DNA of 64,000 bases from Sebastes aleutianus (lineage: Eukaryota > Chordata > Actinopteri > Perciformes > Sebastidae): assembly GCA_916700875.1 (NCBI GenBank), contig CAKAKS010000068.1, positions 27,559,253-27,623,252 on the forward strand. The letters run 5' to 3'. A program made the translations under genes and the position numbers. This document shows positions 47,301 to 58,700 of this stretch, one piece after another (position 1 is the stretch's first letter; every line of letters starts with the position of its first letter). The notes under the pieces were generated by a model. That model ran no database searches, was not told the DNA's origin, and saw nothing but the letters and a program-made list of their open reading frames with translations.

Positions 47301-50300
47301 TGGCATTATGGTCTACAATGGCCCATTAATAAAAATCCCTGACATGCCTTTACTGTTTGTTAAATCCCTGCTATTCACAAATATCTACTTTCAGTGGCAG
47401 CCCTGCTACCAAGGGTCCAAACAGGTAGAATGTGAGTGTTGGCAGACTTCCCTGTATTACTCTTAATTTATGTCGCAAGGAAACAACACATTGATTGTGT
47501 CAGTTTGATGCATGTCTGGCTAAAACAGATTTCTAGATTGGGAAACAATACAGAGGGGGACTGTGGGCAAACTGTTTACTCAGAAGAACTGGTCGCCAGT
47601 CTGTATTGTCACTGAACACCTCCATACTTCTATCAACCCCACTATGGCATCTTAAGGAAAAGGCAGTCAATGTCAACATCTAAAAGTGCACCTCAATACT
47701 ATGTTGACTCTTTACTATGTTTTCACTTCAAATGGACTAACTGGAGCTACAAAAACAGCCCTAAAACACAAGTGTCTATTCATTAACTGTGCTAAGCTAA
47801 GCAGACAAAGTGATTAAAATAATTGTTTGTGATGTTGAGACTTACGTGCAAGTTATTGAGCCACCGTTGAGGAGGACAGTACAAGTACTCTCCTCTCTCA
47901 GCCCTTACTGGTCTGTACGCTCCACTGTAACACAAACACAAATACAGACACACATCTTAATATCCTCAATAGTCCTTTTCGAAATTACAATTTATTGCAG
48001 CATTACAAAGCACAGCAACGACGAGTAGATAAGGACGATTAAGGCATTGTTGTGAGTTTTTGAAACTAATGGTGTGCATATTAATATATGTGTCAGTGTC
48101 CCCGTATTTGTGTTGGACCATCTCCCCACCTCTTAAGAGCATTTGTATTATATGTCTGTCCATACAGCCTTACCTGTTGGGAATGGTATGGTTGTAGAAA
48201 ATAGATCTATCCATGCAGATCTGGGTCGCTGGCTGCAGTGAAAAGAAATCAAGTCACATTACTAATCATCTGGGTTGACGATTAACACCCAGTAATTACT
48301 GATGACACTGATGTCCCCCAAGAAAAACACGTTGGCCTCTGTTCAGTTACGCCCATTTATTTATGAAAACAATAACATACCAAGGAAGGTGTTTTTGTTA
48401 ACTCAAACTAAGGCTGCAATGAACACATTTCAGTATATCATCAAACACTTTTTGAAAACAGAGCAATGCTTTTTGTTCATTTCATGCATTATAGTGCAAC
48501 CTCCAAAATATCCCACAGCCGTGGTTCTCTGTCCAATTCAATAACTCAGCATTGCAGAAATTTTGGGGGTCATTTTTTATCAAAACCTCAACCTGGACAA
48601 ACATTAAATCATTGATTCAATCCTGCTTTCATCATCTCAGAAACATTTCAAGGATTAGACCTTTTCTTTCTCCCAAAAACCTGGAAACTGTTATCCACGC
48701 CTTCATAACTAGTAGATTAGATTACTGTAATTCCTTGCTCTCTGGCATCAGCAACTCTAAAATAAAGTGCTTGGTAAAGTGTTTACTCACCACAGGATCA
48801 TACACTCTGTCAATGCTGGGACGTCTCTACAGACAGATAGAAGAAACAGGTTAAACCACTGATGGAGCAACCTGAACAAACCAAAGTAAGATAAGGTCTA
48901 CATTGTCAGTTGAACCAGTGCCAGTTATATAAGCTTTAAGTAAAGTCCCATGAATTGTTTAAAATTCCTGGCACGCAGTGTTTTCTTAATCACACCACAC
49001 CCATGTGAGCCAGTGAGGCTATATGGGGAGAATGCTAGCACAGATGATGATGATGATGATGATGATATATTAATGATGATGATATATTAATGCTCTGAAT
49101 GTCGAATAGAGAACAGGGATTAAGGTTGCATGATATATTCTATATATTTCTACTGTCTGGTACCACTTACTCAGTGTTTACAATTCTCAAGCGTTAGATT
49201 CATTGATTTCAGACAAGTGGCAGACAACAAATTGAGTGGCTGGTAGAAATGTTAACTGAGGAAAAAAAAATTATTTCAGACCCTGGCCAGTTGTATAAGA
49301 TGTAATTACTTTCCCATGAATTGTTTAAAGTTCCTGGCACGCAGTATATACTTAAAGGGACTGTTTGTAACTTTTTAAGTGTATAAATCTACCGGGTTGG
49401 TTACCCATGCGCGCTCGCATATGCGCTGTTCAGACTCCCTGTGGTCACGTACCATCAGACTCCAACACAAACTACACCGAAGCACCAAAACCTCAAAGTT
49501 ATATCTAGTGAAGCCTGTCTGTTAAACAGTGTTGGCCGCGGTCGTAGTACGCGTGGGAGACCGTAGCTTTGGTCTCCAGGGCCGGAGTCTCTGCGTCTCT
49601 GCTCCTCTGCTCCTCTGCCTGCTTGCCTTCACTCACACACCGTGCTTGTTCTCGCTCCACCTCTAGACGTGCATGCGCGCACACTACACACTGCAGAAGA
49701 GTTAGTTTAGCTCTGAGAATATCGAGTGAATGTACAGTGGACGTTTGTGCAGAAATAAATGCTGCAGCTCCTCCAGACCAACAGAGGTTTTCCGTGTCTT
49801 GTGAAGTGACGGGGCTCCGCAGCGAGAAACGTTATCGTCTCCGACCGGGTGCCGGTGTCGTAACGTTTCTCTTCAAAGCCAACACTAGGATCAGCAGTGA
49901 TTCATGGAGAGACCTTCGTCTGGTCAGCTAACATTACTGCCAAGCAGGTGAAATATAGAGTGATATTGTGGTTTTAGCTGACGTGTGTCACCTCACGATG
50001 CTCGTTCATGTCTATGTAGAGCGAGCACAAGCGCGAGCTCGACGCTGACTTTCGTTGACTTAACGGCCACAGGTGTCGCTGTTAACAAACATTTCTGATT
50101 CTTACAAACAGTCCCTTTAAATAAACCATAAAAAAAAAAAAAAGAATTGTTTAAAGTTCCTGGCAAGCAGTGTATACTTTAAAAGCACATCCCACCCAGG
50201 TGAGCCAGTGAGGCTATATGGAGATAAAGCTATATAGCACAGATGATGATGGAGATGATGATGTTTCCATAGTTACCTGAGTGAACTCTGGCCGCATAAA

Positions 50301-50568
50301 CCCTGGACAGTACCAAAAAGCACCTTCCGCAGGTAGGTCTCCTTCCAAAGACAGCTATCACACACAAACACACAGGGAAATTGCATTTTAACATCTACAC
50401 AGTGACTGAATACAACTTATATCCTTATAATTTGTAAGTTACCTTTCCATTGTCACACAGCAGTGGCCCCCGGATCTCTGGAACACCGCACCGACCCAGA
50501 CTGACCCACAGAGCCGCCAGAACGGTCACTGTGAGCGGCTGGGAGGTAGTCGTCGTCTGGCTCTTCAT
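44343..50568 (-). CDS. tp53i13: Tumor protein p53-inducible protein 13, single-pass membrane protein
   Basis: Nine exons, read downward: 50568-50443, 50354-50277, 48826-48791, 48232-48174, 47924-47846, 47007-46879, 46530-46327, 46182-45201, 44449-44343; total 1,800 nt, 599 residues, phase intact throughout. Seen: a signal peptide (LTVTVLAALWVSLG); a luminal/extracellular domain with GEYLYCPPQRWLNNLHHGA and VLLYHPCAP, the latter matching human TP53I13 FLYHPCAH; PLALVSWGHTLEL matching PLVLTAWGLALEM; a long Ser/Asp/Lys-rich disordered stretch (about 256-510) in the large exon 8; a transmembrane helix at about 518-539 (WAAAALGFLLILLAVSVL); and a tail with LYWHN and a basic cluster (RRRLRISNKRRKRGRR) ending in acidic serines. 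The CPPQRWLNNLHHGA line also resembles DUF3105. Family knowledge: human TP53I13 (DSCP1) is induced by DNA damage through p53; its molecular activity is not established. It is longer than the human protein (about 390), mostly through the disordered region. Start chosen for the signal peptide; an upstream ATG at 50,575 is out of frame. Confidence 0.95.
44648..45130. repeat. Interspersed repeat, copy B, with a long hairpin at one end
   Basis: Second copy of the element at 30-432, lying in tp53i13 intron 8. At its left end AGTTAGTTTGTGTTATTGTG (from about 44,650) is followed about 12 nt after its arm by the inverted copy (ACCAAAGTCACACAATAGCA...), forming a stem of about 33 bp with two or three mismatches. 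Its right end is CCCTTTAA. Confidence 0.75.
46545..46872. mobile_element. hAT-like MITE filling tp53i13 intron 6
   Basis: The line AACTAATCGATTAAACAAGA, AATAATCGACAGATTAATCA and the end GGCAGGCCTA match, as I recall, one of the commonest fish hAT-derived MITEs. The intron is only 348 bp (46,531-46,878) and is almost entirely this element. Termini and target duplication are not clean. Confidence 0.6.
48545..48780 (+). mobile_element. Non-LTR retrotransposon fragment (reverse transcriptase C-terminal part)
   Basis: A plus-strand frame in tp53i13 intron 3 contains SCFHHLRNISRIRPFLSPKN and ETVIHAFITSRLDYCNSLLSG. These are characteristic of the region after the reverse-transcriptase domain in fish L2/CR1/Rex-type LINEs (HLRNIxRxRPxLS, LIHAFxxSRxDYCNxLLxG). 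It is antisense to tp53i13 and stops about 10 bp from exon 3 (48,791). Both ends are truncated. Confidence 0.85.
48945..50230. repeat. Locally repeated block in tp53i13 intron 2
   Basis: The line GAATTGTTTAAARTTCCTGG CAMGCAGT occurs three times (about 48,955, 49,318 and 50,144). The first and third are also followed by GTGAGCCAGTGAGGCTATAT. So an ancestral block was duplicated within the intron; the middle copy is broken by the MITE at 49,356-50,116. A GATGAT run lies at about 49,046-49,065. Confidence 0.75.
49356..50116. mobile_element. TTAA-flanked MITE, 761 bp (piggyBac-like), in tp53i13 intron 2
   Basis: Perfect terminal inverted repeats of at least 15 bp (AGGGACTGTTTGTAA / TTACAAACAGTCCCT), with TTAA immediately outside on both sides (49,352-49,355 and 50,117-50,120). 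The interior is G+C- and CpG-richer than the intron and includes a 120-codon open frame at 49,569-49,931 without family resemblance. The intact ends suggest a fairly recent insertion. Confidence 0.9.
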
Positions 50569-51706
50569 GGTTCATCCAAGAAGTGTGACCAGACGCATAA
50601 CAAATCAGATAGCTGTCATTTTAAGTGTCTTTAAGTTAAAGCTAAAGTTATCTAGTTGTTCTACACTATAAAGTTAAACTAATGAGTGTGACTCGGTTAG
50701 TTAACACCGAATAACAAGTGCAGTCTGCCTCCATACCTACTTCTCCAGTGTTTATAACACAGCACATGTCAAGTTCACATTATTGAAGGATAACGATTTC
50801 CGTTTGAATTTTCAAAATATAATTATTGTCATCTTGTATCAACTTCATTTAGCTATATAAACAGCTTATATTTTCTATATCTAATGAGTCAGTTGAGTAT
50901 TTTATATGATATTTTATAGTTATGCACGATCCAATGTTTGTTTTTTTGTCTTTTTAATTGAAAATGTAATATCGTTGCTTTTATTTTGACACTCAAATCC
51001 GATTTCCGGAATTGCACTGATTATCTGCTGCTACGGAAGCTGGAAAGTAACAAGAAAAAAGCAAAGAAGAGTAAAAATACTTATGTTATAAATGTTTTCT
51101 TTTATAATTTTTTTTCTTTTATAAATTTTGATTTATAAATTTTGATTTATAAATTTTTTTTTCATAAATTTTTTTTCTTTCAAAATTTATATCATTTATA
51201 AAAATACTTTTATTTTATTTTATAAATGATAGTATCCATAGTAACAGCAGAAAACATTAAAATCATTTACATATAGAAGAAGCATATCGAAAACACTAAA
51301 CAAAGGGCTGTGCCAAACATGAAAGGACAACAGAAATGAAACAAAACCAATATAAAAATAAAAAAATAATAATTTAAAAAAAGACCACGTGAGAGTATGA
51401 AAATAATTTCACTTAAAAACTTTAAAGATATTGCATATATTCATTGTTTTCATTGCTTTTTTGTTTTGTGAGGAATAAATTGTTGATAGATAAAGATCCA
51501 TTTCTTTCATAAATACAAAGAAATTAAATTAATAAGAAAAAAATGCATTACTGTGTTTGTCACTGTAATCGTAGCAACCAAATATAATATTTCTATAGTA
51601 CAGTGCAAAATCTGAGAAAATGTTAACAAGTATAAAATTATTGACATCTTTCCACAATTGTATATATATATATACATATATAATAATAATAAGTCAATAT
51701 CACTAA

Positions 51707-51756
<50 letters not shown>

Positions 51757-52723
51757 AGTCAATATCACTAACAAGATTAATATATCTATATAATAAGTCA
51801 ATATCACTAACAAGATGAATATATACATATAATAAGTCAATATCACTAACAAAATTACTCCAATAAAATGTTGCTGCCGGAGTAGAAAGCATGCTGTCCT
51901 GAAACGAGGCCCTTGTCCTGGAGTTCATACCTCTAATAACAGAAAAACAGGCTTTAGTAAAAATACTACCCTGTCGTTTGCACTCTGAATGACCTCTGGG
52001 GGGCGACCGCACTCTTTATAATTACCATGGGGGCGTTACAACAGCATAATGTGATTTAAATCAGTGTTTACTTTGTTTATTATTGTTTGTACATTATTAC
52101 TACAGACGGAAAGGCAAATTTACTGTCTGCAAACCCAGTTCAAACAATCAGTTTTGCTTCTTCCCCTGGAGTAGTGCAGTAGATATCATTGATAATTCGT
52201 GTGCACCAATTTTTGCAATTGGTATTGGCCTGTTAAACATAGTAAAACTCTTGATACCCTCTGGAGTTTGAACTCATGCAGAGTTTGCAGGTAGACTATT
52301 GTCCTGTCACTGCAGGCTGTGAAACAGGCATTACCTGTTGGCCATGGCACAGGTAAAACCTGCCTAGGTGTAAAACGTTGTTGCTTTCAAAATAAAGCAG
52401 AGTGAATAAATAGCCTGTGAAATAAAAGCGTACAATCTGTCAGTTATTGTGTCACAAAGAACATAGTAATTAAAACAGTTGGCACATTAAATATAGCCTA
52501 TAGTGGGTAAATTTTTTAGACATGTTGAACAGTTTTCTTTCAAATTGGATTTTATTTTGAAACTACTGAAGGGAAATCCCTTTAATTTTGGAGATGTTGA
52601 CACTTTCCCTGCTTCCCCACCCATAAAACTCTCAAGCTGCATGCACACACCTCTATGAAAGTTCACAGGTGGGTTTGACAGAGAACAGGAGGATCCCTGG
52701 ACAGAGGAGAAGTCTGGACCTAA
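50569..52723. promoter_or_regulatory. Divergent intergenic region between tp53i13 and the modular gene
   Basis: 2.15 kb separate the two divergent start codons. From 51,090 to 51,420 the DNA is extremely A/T-rich (repeated GATTTATAAATTTT). A four-unit minisatellite lies at 51,660-51,860. Closer to the modular gene, CCATAAAACTC at about 52,620 is a weak TATA-like candidate about 100 bp upstream of the ATG at 52,724. I see no gene inside. Confidence 0.45.
51660..51860. repeat. TA microsatellite within a four-unit minisatellite
   Basis: The unit AATAAGTCAATATCACTAAC occurs four times (about 51,688, 51,753, 51,797 and 51,831), separated by TA-rich spacers. The largest spacer is a (TA)n run at about 51,710-51,752. 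Confidence 0.85.
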
Positions 52724-55700
52724 ATGGAGTCCACCCTCTTCAAAGGTTTGCTGTTTTTTTTTTTTTTTAAACTAAGATTTGTTTAGCAATCTACTTAGTT
52801 TATAGTTTGATGAGTGTGGGCTTAATTAAATGTTGGCTATAGTCTCTTTCTTTAATCATTAGACAGCAATCACTTCAGGAATAAAGTCCATTTGTTACTG
52901 TTTTATAGAGGTGTTTCTATGACAGATACAGCCTATTTACACAAAACACAGTCTTCTTTCCTGTTACTGTTAAGGGTGTGGCTCTGAATTGTTGTAAAAG
53001 TTAGATAATCTGCAGGATTTATAGCAAAGGGGCACCAAAAAGTAATCAATCTGCAGGCACCATTTCATTGATTTAGCACCTTATGTTTGCATTTTATTCC
53101 TCTATGCTTTAATCTGGCTGTCCATTTAAGGAAGTGGGACAATAAGGAAGTGCAGGTTGCTAGAACAGCTGATCCTCATAAGGTTTGAACATACTGGTGA
53201 CTCATCAGCTGACTTTTTAGGAATTTAAATTAAGTAATTGGTGTCTTTCTCTAATCCTGTGCAGCTCCATCTGGAGCAGATGCTGCAGGCGTCCAGCAGC
53301 CAGCGGCCGTCCCTCCTGGTGGTTTGCAGCCCCTTGCTGAGGAAGCAGAGCCTGCAGACCTGGGCAAGGTGGAGGGAACTGTCAAGAGTAAACCTGGAGA
53401 CCCTGCAGTAGCAAGAGATGGACAGGTGAGCAACAGAGGCATTTGAAAAACACAGAACAATCATTTCAATAAAAGGTGCATGGACTCTTATCACTTTGCC
53501 ACCAAATACTGAAGAAACTTCAGTTAAAGTTGCAAAATGATTAATTCCATTAAATAAAGTAAAGAGCATTATGTGTTACTGTAATGCTCGTCAGCTCTGT
53601 TTATGTGCAATTGATTCCCACCAGACTGATTATAAATATTTTGAAGGACACAGTAGACAATCTTTGCTTTCTCTTTTGGTGTGTCCCCAGGAGCTGTACT
53701 CAATGGACAGCTCTCTGTCCTCCTCGGACAGCGAGGATGAGGGTCTCGGCAAGAAGGACAAGAAGAAAAAGAAGAAGAAGCTGAAGAAGAAGACGAAGAA
53801 GAAGAAGAAAGTATGTGTCTCAAAAAAGCTTATCTTGACCACTAACCAAGCCATTTTCACTCTTGAACGCTTTTGCCATTATTGAGTATTTTCTTGAAAA
53901 CTATCCCATCAAGTACTGCTGGTGGAAGTTGGACAGACTATGTTAGGACAGTCTCCAAATGTCCAATATGATGAAATCATGACTCCAAGATCAGCTGATC
54001 CTGTGGCTTGTTGAGGGAGTTGAAGCTACCCATGTGAGATAGAAATCATGCTTTTTGACTCGTTGTAGTACAACGTGGGCCGCACCTAGCAACAGCCAGT
54101 CAAACAGGAGGGAACTAGAAATGGAAAAAATCAGTTTATAATGCAGATCAACTGTCACTTTTGCATTGATCGGCTTGCGGCATAGCTGGAATGGGGCGTG
54201 TGTGTGTTCCTGTGTGATTCTTTGGTAAAATGGTAGCTTGTGCAGTTTCTTTTGTGTGTTGCAAAGTGTGTGAGGAGTCCCTCCCTTCTGCTACACCGCC
54301 TTCTTTTAGTGGCCATGACAAAGCTTCACTCTAGTGTGTTTCTAGTGACTCATTCATTTCTCATTTATTACTTTCACCAACAAAGGAAGGCATAAATAAA
54401 TAAATTCAAAGTGCACACAGAGTTGAACAATAACGTCCCTGTTTCTCTCTCAACAGGATTCCAGCTCATCCTCATCCTCATCCTCATCGTCTTCATCTTC
54501 CTCCTCGTCGTCCTCCTCCAGTAGCTCTTCAGACAGTGACAGTGAGGTATATTGTGGTTAGAATAGAGTTATATTGCTTCCATGCAACTCCTGTCTTGCT
54601 CCAACATGCTGTCATCGCATACCTTTCAGTCCCACAGAGCCCTGCCTGAGACTCACTCATGACGAGGAAAATGCATGGTTTGCGTTGATCTTTGTTTGCA
54701 AGGTGCAAGATCCTTGATGCACAGCTCCCAGGATTCTTTCAGTTGAGGCCAACTGTAGACTGAGACTGTAAAAGTGCAGTTTTGGTTATGTAAATCCTTC
54801 ACAAATCTTTCCTGCAGCATTGCTAAATTAAGTCCCACAAACAGTTTCACATCAGCTCACAGGGGATTGATAGTCCCTTCTAACTATGTCACTGCCTCAG
54901 GTGTCAAAGCTGACAATACAGTCTGTTAAGAGAATATTTAAGGGTGGAAAGGCTGTCAAATTGACTGTATTTAGAAATCTAAAAAGTGAGCTTTTATTAT
55001 GTCTTTTGGCAAATTAGGGGATCAGCACATCAACCTTCCCCAGGCCTGATTTGTCAACAGTTTCAGCTTTTGAAATAGCTCTAAGCTAAATATTACCCTC
55101 TAAAGTATTTCACCTTTTTGTATGTTTAGTAACGTTTAGCTTCAAGTGACAGCAAGAGCATGATGGCATGATGTTTTGTATTTTCTGAGGGCGTGGGTGG
55201 AAAATCAGGAGACTCAAGACAAGCGAGCAACTCAGCTCTTGCAAGCTTTTAAGAAAGCACACAGAAACAAAGTTTGCATTCCACAGATGGGCTACCACCC
55301 ATTGGTTCACCGCTGATCGGACTGACAGGTTAGCTTTAAAATGCATTGTGACAAAGAAGTCATAAGAGCAGAACAACATAAAACTGGATTGCATTTCACC
55401 CTGGACTGTAGGCGGAGGCTCCAATGTCCTGGATCTGATAGCCGGCGGTATCTGGCAGGAGAGAGACACACCCATTGACAATGTGTAAAACACCTTCTGT
55501 ATCTACCACAGAGCAAGTCAGGACAATACTGTACGCTTATGCATCCAGTATGTGTGTAATAATCGCCACATGTACAATCTGTGCATGTCATGACTCTTGT
55601 ATTGGTTTTGGCTAAATGTCCACAGCAGGTGTGGATGTTTCTTATCTACCTGTATCGAAGGCAGAGAATTCTTAATATCTAACTAGTAGGTGACACCCAA

Positions 55701-58700
55701 CCTTTATCCTGGTGACAAATGCAACACTCACTTTGCAAATAAGCTTCATACAGGAGCACACATACAGAAGAAGTTTCACAAATCTAAAAAATTGCATACA
55801 ATTTTGAGAGAATCAAAAATGTCTTTGCAGGATGACAAGAAGAAGAAGAAGAAGAAAAAGGAGGAGAAGAAGAAGAAGGATGGGGAGAAAGAGTTCGTCT
55901 GGGACAGTGTTATCATATCTGAGGCTGGTAAGTGGAACACAGCATTTCTCACTTACATTTTGAAACTGGTTCATGCTTTTAAATGTTTTTCGATGTCAAG
56001 TCTCGATGCATTCTCCTTTATAAAAGCAAATCTTGCATATCATATCCCCACCCCATGTGATAGGCTATCGTTTGCATGTACGCTTGTATTCCAAAATCTT
56101 GCAAAAGTATTTCTGCGGTTCTTTGAAAGAAGTTAATTTCATCTTGTTTGCTGCTGTTTTACCTAAAACATTATTTTCTAATCTCTCCTTAGATTACTCT
56201 GCAAATATAGTTAAATACAGCCAGCAACAGTGGTGTCAATCGTTTGTAATACTTAAACTTAAAACTTAAAATTAAACTAATAAATATTAAAAATATAAAC
56301 TTCATACATTTGTCCTTCACAAAGAGATGCAGAAGCTTATGTGGCTCAGGAGGTAGAGAGGGTCGTCCAGTAATCGAGAGATCTGTAGTTAGATCCCCGA
56401 CTCCTCCAGTCCACACGTCGAAGTGTCCTTAAGCAAGACACTTAACCCCAAATTGCTCCCAAAGGCTGTGCCATTGTTGTGTTAATGAGTATTTAGATAA
56501 GATCCTGATGGGCAGGTTGGCACCTTGCATGGCAGCCTCAGCCATCAGTGTGTGAATGTGTGTGTGAATATTGGCATGTAGTGTAAAGCACTTGGAGTGG
56601 TTGGAAGACTAGAAAGGCGCTCTATAAATGCAAGTCCATTTACCATTTATAGCTTATCACATTGTAGCACTGAGGTCAGCTCACAGAGCCTCTTGAGCAT
56701 GTATTGTAGGTGGTGTCTGGCTTCTCTTATAAGCACACTTTGGCAGAATTGAGTTAGCTTGTTTAGATTTTCCAGTCCGTCTCCCATGTCACCCTGTCGC
56801 CCACATCTACACATGTTTTGGTCATAATAGTCTAGACTGACAGTTTAAGTATACAGTGACAAAAAGAGAGTACCAGTTAGGTTGTCCTTCAAACTTTGAT
56901 ATGCCCATGCTGATATTTATCATCGCCAATATGGTCATTTCCTACAGCAGTAAAACAAATGTCTATAAAGATGTGTGTTTACAGCAGCTCATGAAAACCT
57001 CATCACTCAGATTTTAATTTATTTAGTTTACTATAAAACTTAGATAGCTGTAGATACTTTGAACAATATTCACAACTGCGTGATTGTCTATAAATTCCCG
57101 TTTCTATTCTGCCGCAGTGATATCTCATCTGAATCAACTATCTGACGATAGAGATGTCTCTCAGCTGACAATGCATGTAAATGCTTTACTATACTTTACT
57201 TTATCTCATGTGTTTAGGTCCCGATGGCCATCTGGAACAGTGTGATGAAGGTCTGAATATGGTGAGAGAGAACTCAAACAACCTTCCATTAAAAAAAAAG
57301 ATGTTTGCTGTTAAATTTGTCATTATAGCATTTTTGTCTTTTTCTTGCTTCAGGATTCTTCAGAAGACGAGAATGACAAGAAGAAAGAGAAAAAGAAGAA
57401 GAAGAAGAAGGACAAGAAGAAGAAGAAAAAGAAGAAGAAGGTTTGTACAAATGTCCCATAATACAGCAGAGTCCAGTGTATTTGATGAATGAGCTGAAGT
57501 TGGATAAGACTGTGACGGGCGCAGATGGAGGAGGAGTGGATTCTGTCTAAAACTTTGTACTAATCATCGTCCTGAAACTAAAAATCTAAATCATTCTCCC
57601 ACTGCTGTCTCACCAGTAGATCTTGTCGAGTTTTTGATAAGGCCATTTAGATAAGTAAGTGACGGAAAATGTTTTAAAGTTTCTTTAAAATTATCTGAAA
57701 AGGTGAGTTTGAATTTCAGGGACAGTTGAGAGAAGGAGGCAAACGTTTTATCTATATAGATCTTAAAATGCTGTAATACCTCTTTTATGTCACATCCCGA
57801 AGGCACTGTCATTCAGAGACGGAGGGAAACTGGGTTGTTGTTGTTGTTGCAGGGGGAGAGTTGCCTGAATTCCCTGTTACTCTTTTAACTATTCTGTTAT
57901 TGAATATCTACCGTACTTCCTCTTTCCCAGGATTCGTCCTCTTCCTCATCTGACAGTTCATCATCTGACAGTGAGGATGAAAAGAAGAAGAAGAAAAAGA
58001 AGAAGAAGAAGAAGAAAAAGAAGAAGAAGGTATGATTTATTTGATACTATGCAGTTACAATATTGTGAATATGTTGGATGTCAACTGTCTGTCTGTTCCA
58101 ACTCTGTGTAAATACAAATGATCAAAACTGACACGTTCATTTCTTTGTTCTTCTTTGTAGGACTGCAGCTCCTCTTCCTCAGATAGCTCTTCATCATCCT
58201 CCTCCTCTGACAGCGAGGATGACAAGAAGAAGAAGAAGAAGAAAAAGGACAAGAAGAAGAAGAAAAAGAAGGACAAGAAAAAGGTAAAGCAATGCAGATG
58301 TTGTCCAAACGAGCCTCTTGCTTCTTAGTATCTAAAGTGCTTCCACTTTATTTATTTACTTTGTAAATTAATATAATATAATTATAATTATAATTATATA
58401 ATATTATAATTATAATTAATAATTGATATTATATAATTATATAATTAATAAAAGTGTACAGTAACACATCTACAATCACAATTAATCATGTGATCTATGT
58501 TTTCTTGCCAATGACATCATTGTGTAATACAGGACTTGTTTTGCTGAATACATAATAATGTCCCACACGTTGTTGCATTAACGGCAAACTGATTCTGTTT
58601 TTGTCTTCATTGACACAGGATTCCAGCTCATCATCTTCATGTTCATCCTCATCTTCATCTTCTGAAAGTGATAAAGATAAGAAGAAAAAGAAGAAGAAGA

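Noticed and set aside
49569..49931. 120-codon open frame in tp53i13 intron 2
   Set aside because: It lies wholly inside a non-autonomous MITE and shows no transposase motif.
53265..53425. Alternative frame of exon 2 of the modular gene (LHLEQMLQASSSQRPSLLVV...)
   Set aside because: It looks protein-like but ends in a stop inside the exon and does not match the phase left by exon 1 or required by exon 3.
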